64,000 nt of DNA from Talpa occidentalis (taxonomy: Eukaryota; Chordata; Mammalia; Eulipotyphla; Talpidae): the NCBI RefSeq assembly GCF_014898055.3, contig NW_023601322.1, positions 72,444,740 to 72,508,739 on the forward strand. The letters are read 5' to 3'. The notes beneath the pieces were generated by a model that was not told where the DNA came from, made no database searches, and saw only the letters and a list, made by a program, of their open reading frames with translations. Positions within the stretch are counted from its first letter, which is position 1, and each line of letters begins with the position of its first letter. Positions 63,896 to 64,000 of the stretch are shown here, in pieces. Both the position numbers and the translations under genes were made by a program.

Positions 63896-64000
63896 CTGTA
63901 ACAAAAACAAACCCCCAGTGCAAAAAGAAAAAGGTATTTAACAAATACATAAAAACATTGCAAAGAGCAGTTAATGAATACCTTCAGACAGAATTAGCAA

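Overview
The window is mammalian nuclear DNA. It holds multi-exon genes with GT-AG introns, CpG-island promoters, L1 ORF2 fragments, old MIR-like repeats and a dense tRNA-derived SINE family. Three genes lie head to tail on the minus strand: the 3' end of SEC24A (57.0-63.9 kb), complete CAMLG (43.1-50.7 kb), and DDX46 from its start codon to about residue 870 (39.4 kb down to position 839). From memory this is the SEC24A-CAMLG-DDX46 order of human 5q31, read on the opposite strand. The SINE is not one I can assign to Can, VES, CHR, Bov or Ere. With the L1 type it suggests a laurasiatherian such as a eulipotyphlan or a bat; the species is not determined.

Layout. 1-39404: 19 coding exons of DDX46 (spliceosomal DEAD-box ATPase, Prp5 orthologue), whose introns hold most of the SINEs, several L1 3' ends and an RPL22 retropseudogene. 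39.0-39.8 kb: DDX46 CpG-island promoter. 39.8-43.1 kb: intergenic, with a young L1 inserted in an older one. 43.1-50.7 kb: CAMLG (4 coding exons, 293 residues). 50.3-51.0 kb: CAMLG CpG island. 51.0-54.2 kb: intergenic. 54.2-57.0 kb: probable long SEC24A 3' UTR. 57.0-63.9 kb: last five SEC24A coding exons, with an EEF1A1 retropseudogene nested in a SINE tail in an intron. All exon joins were read from splice sites and checked for phase; the three reading frames stay open throughout.

The genes serve unrelated housekeeping roles: COPII cargo selection (SEC24A), tail-anchored protein insertion at the ER (CAMLG) and U2 snRNP branch-site selection (DDX46). They share location, not a pathway.

I found no undescribed system. 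The points worth a second look are: a 61-codon in-frame upstream extension of CAMLG that starts at a TISU/YY1-like element and resembles a mitochondrial presequence; a SINE sublineage carrying an extra 3' tag; a SINE with a short 3' transduction inside an exact 18-bp target duplication; a SINE ending in poly(G); a SINE with a duplicated A box; repeated insertion at the same target; and a strong antisense bias of this AATAAA-bearing SINE within DDX46.
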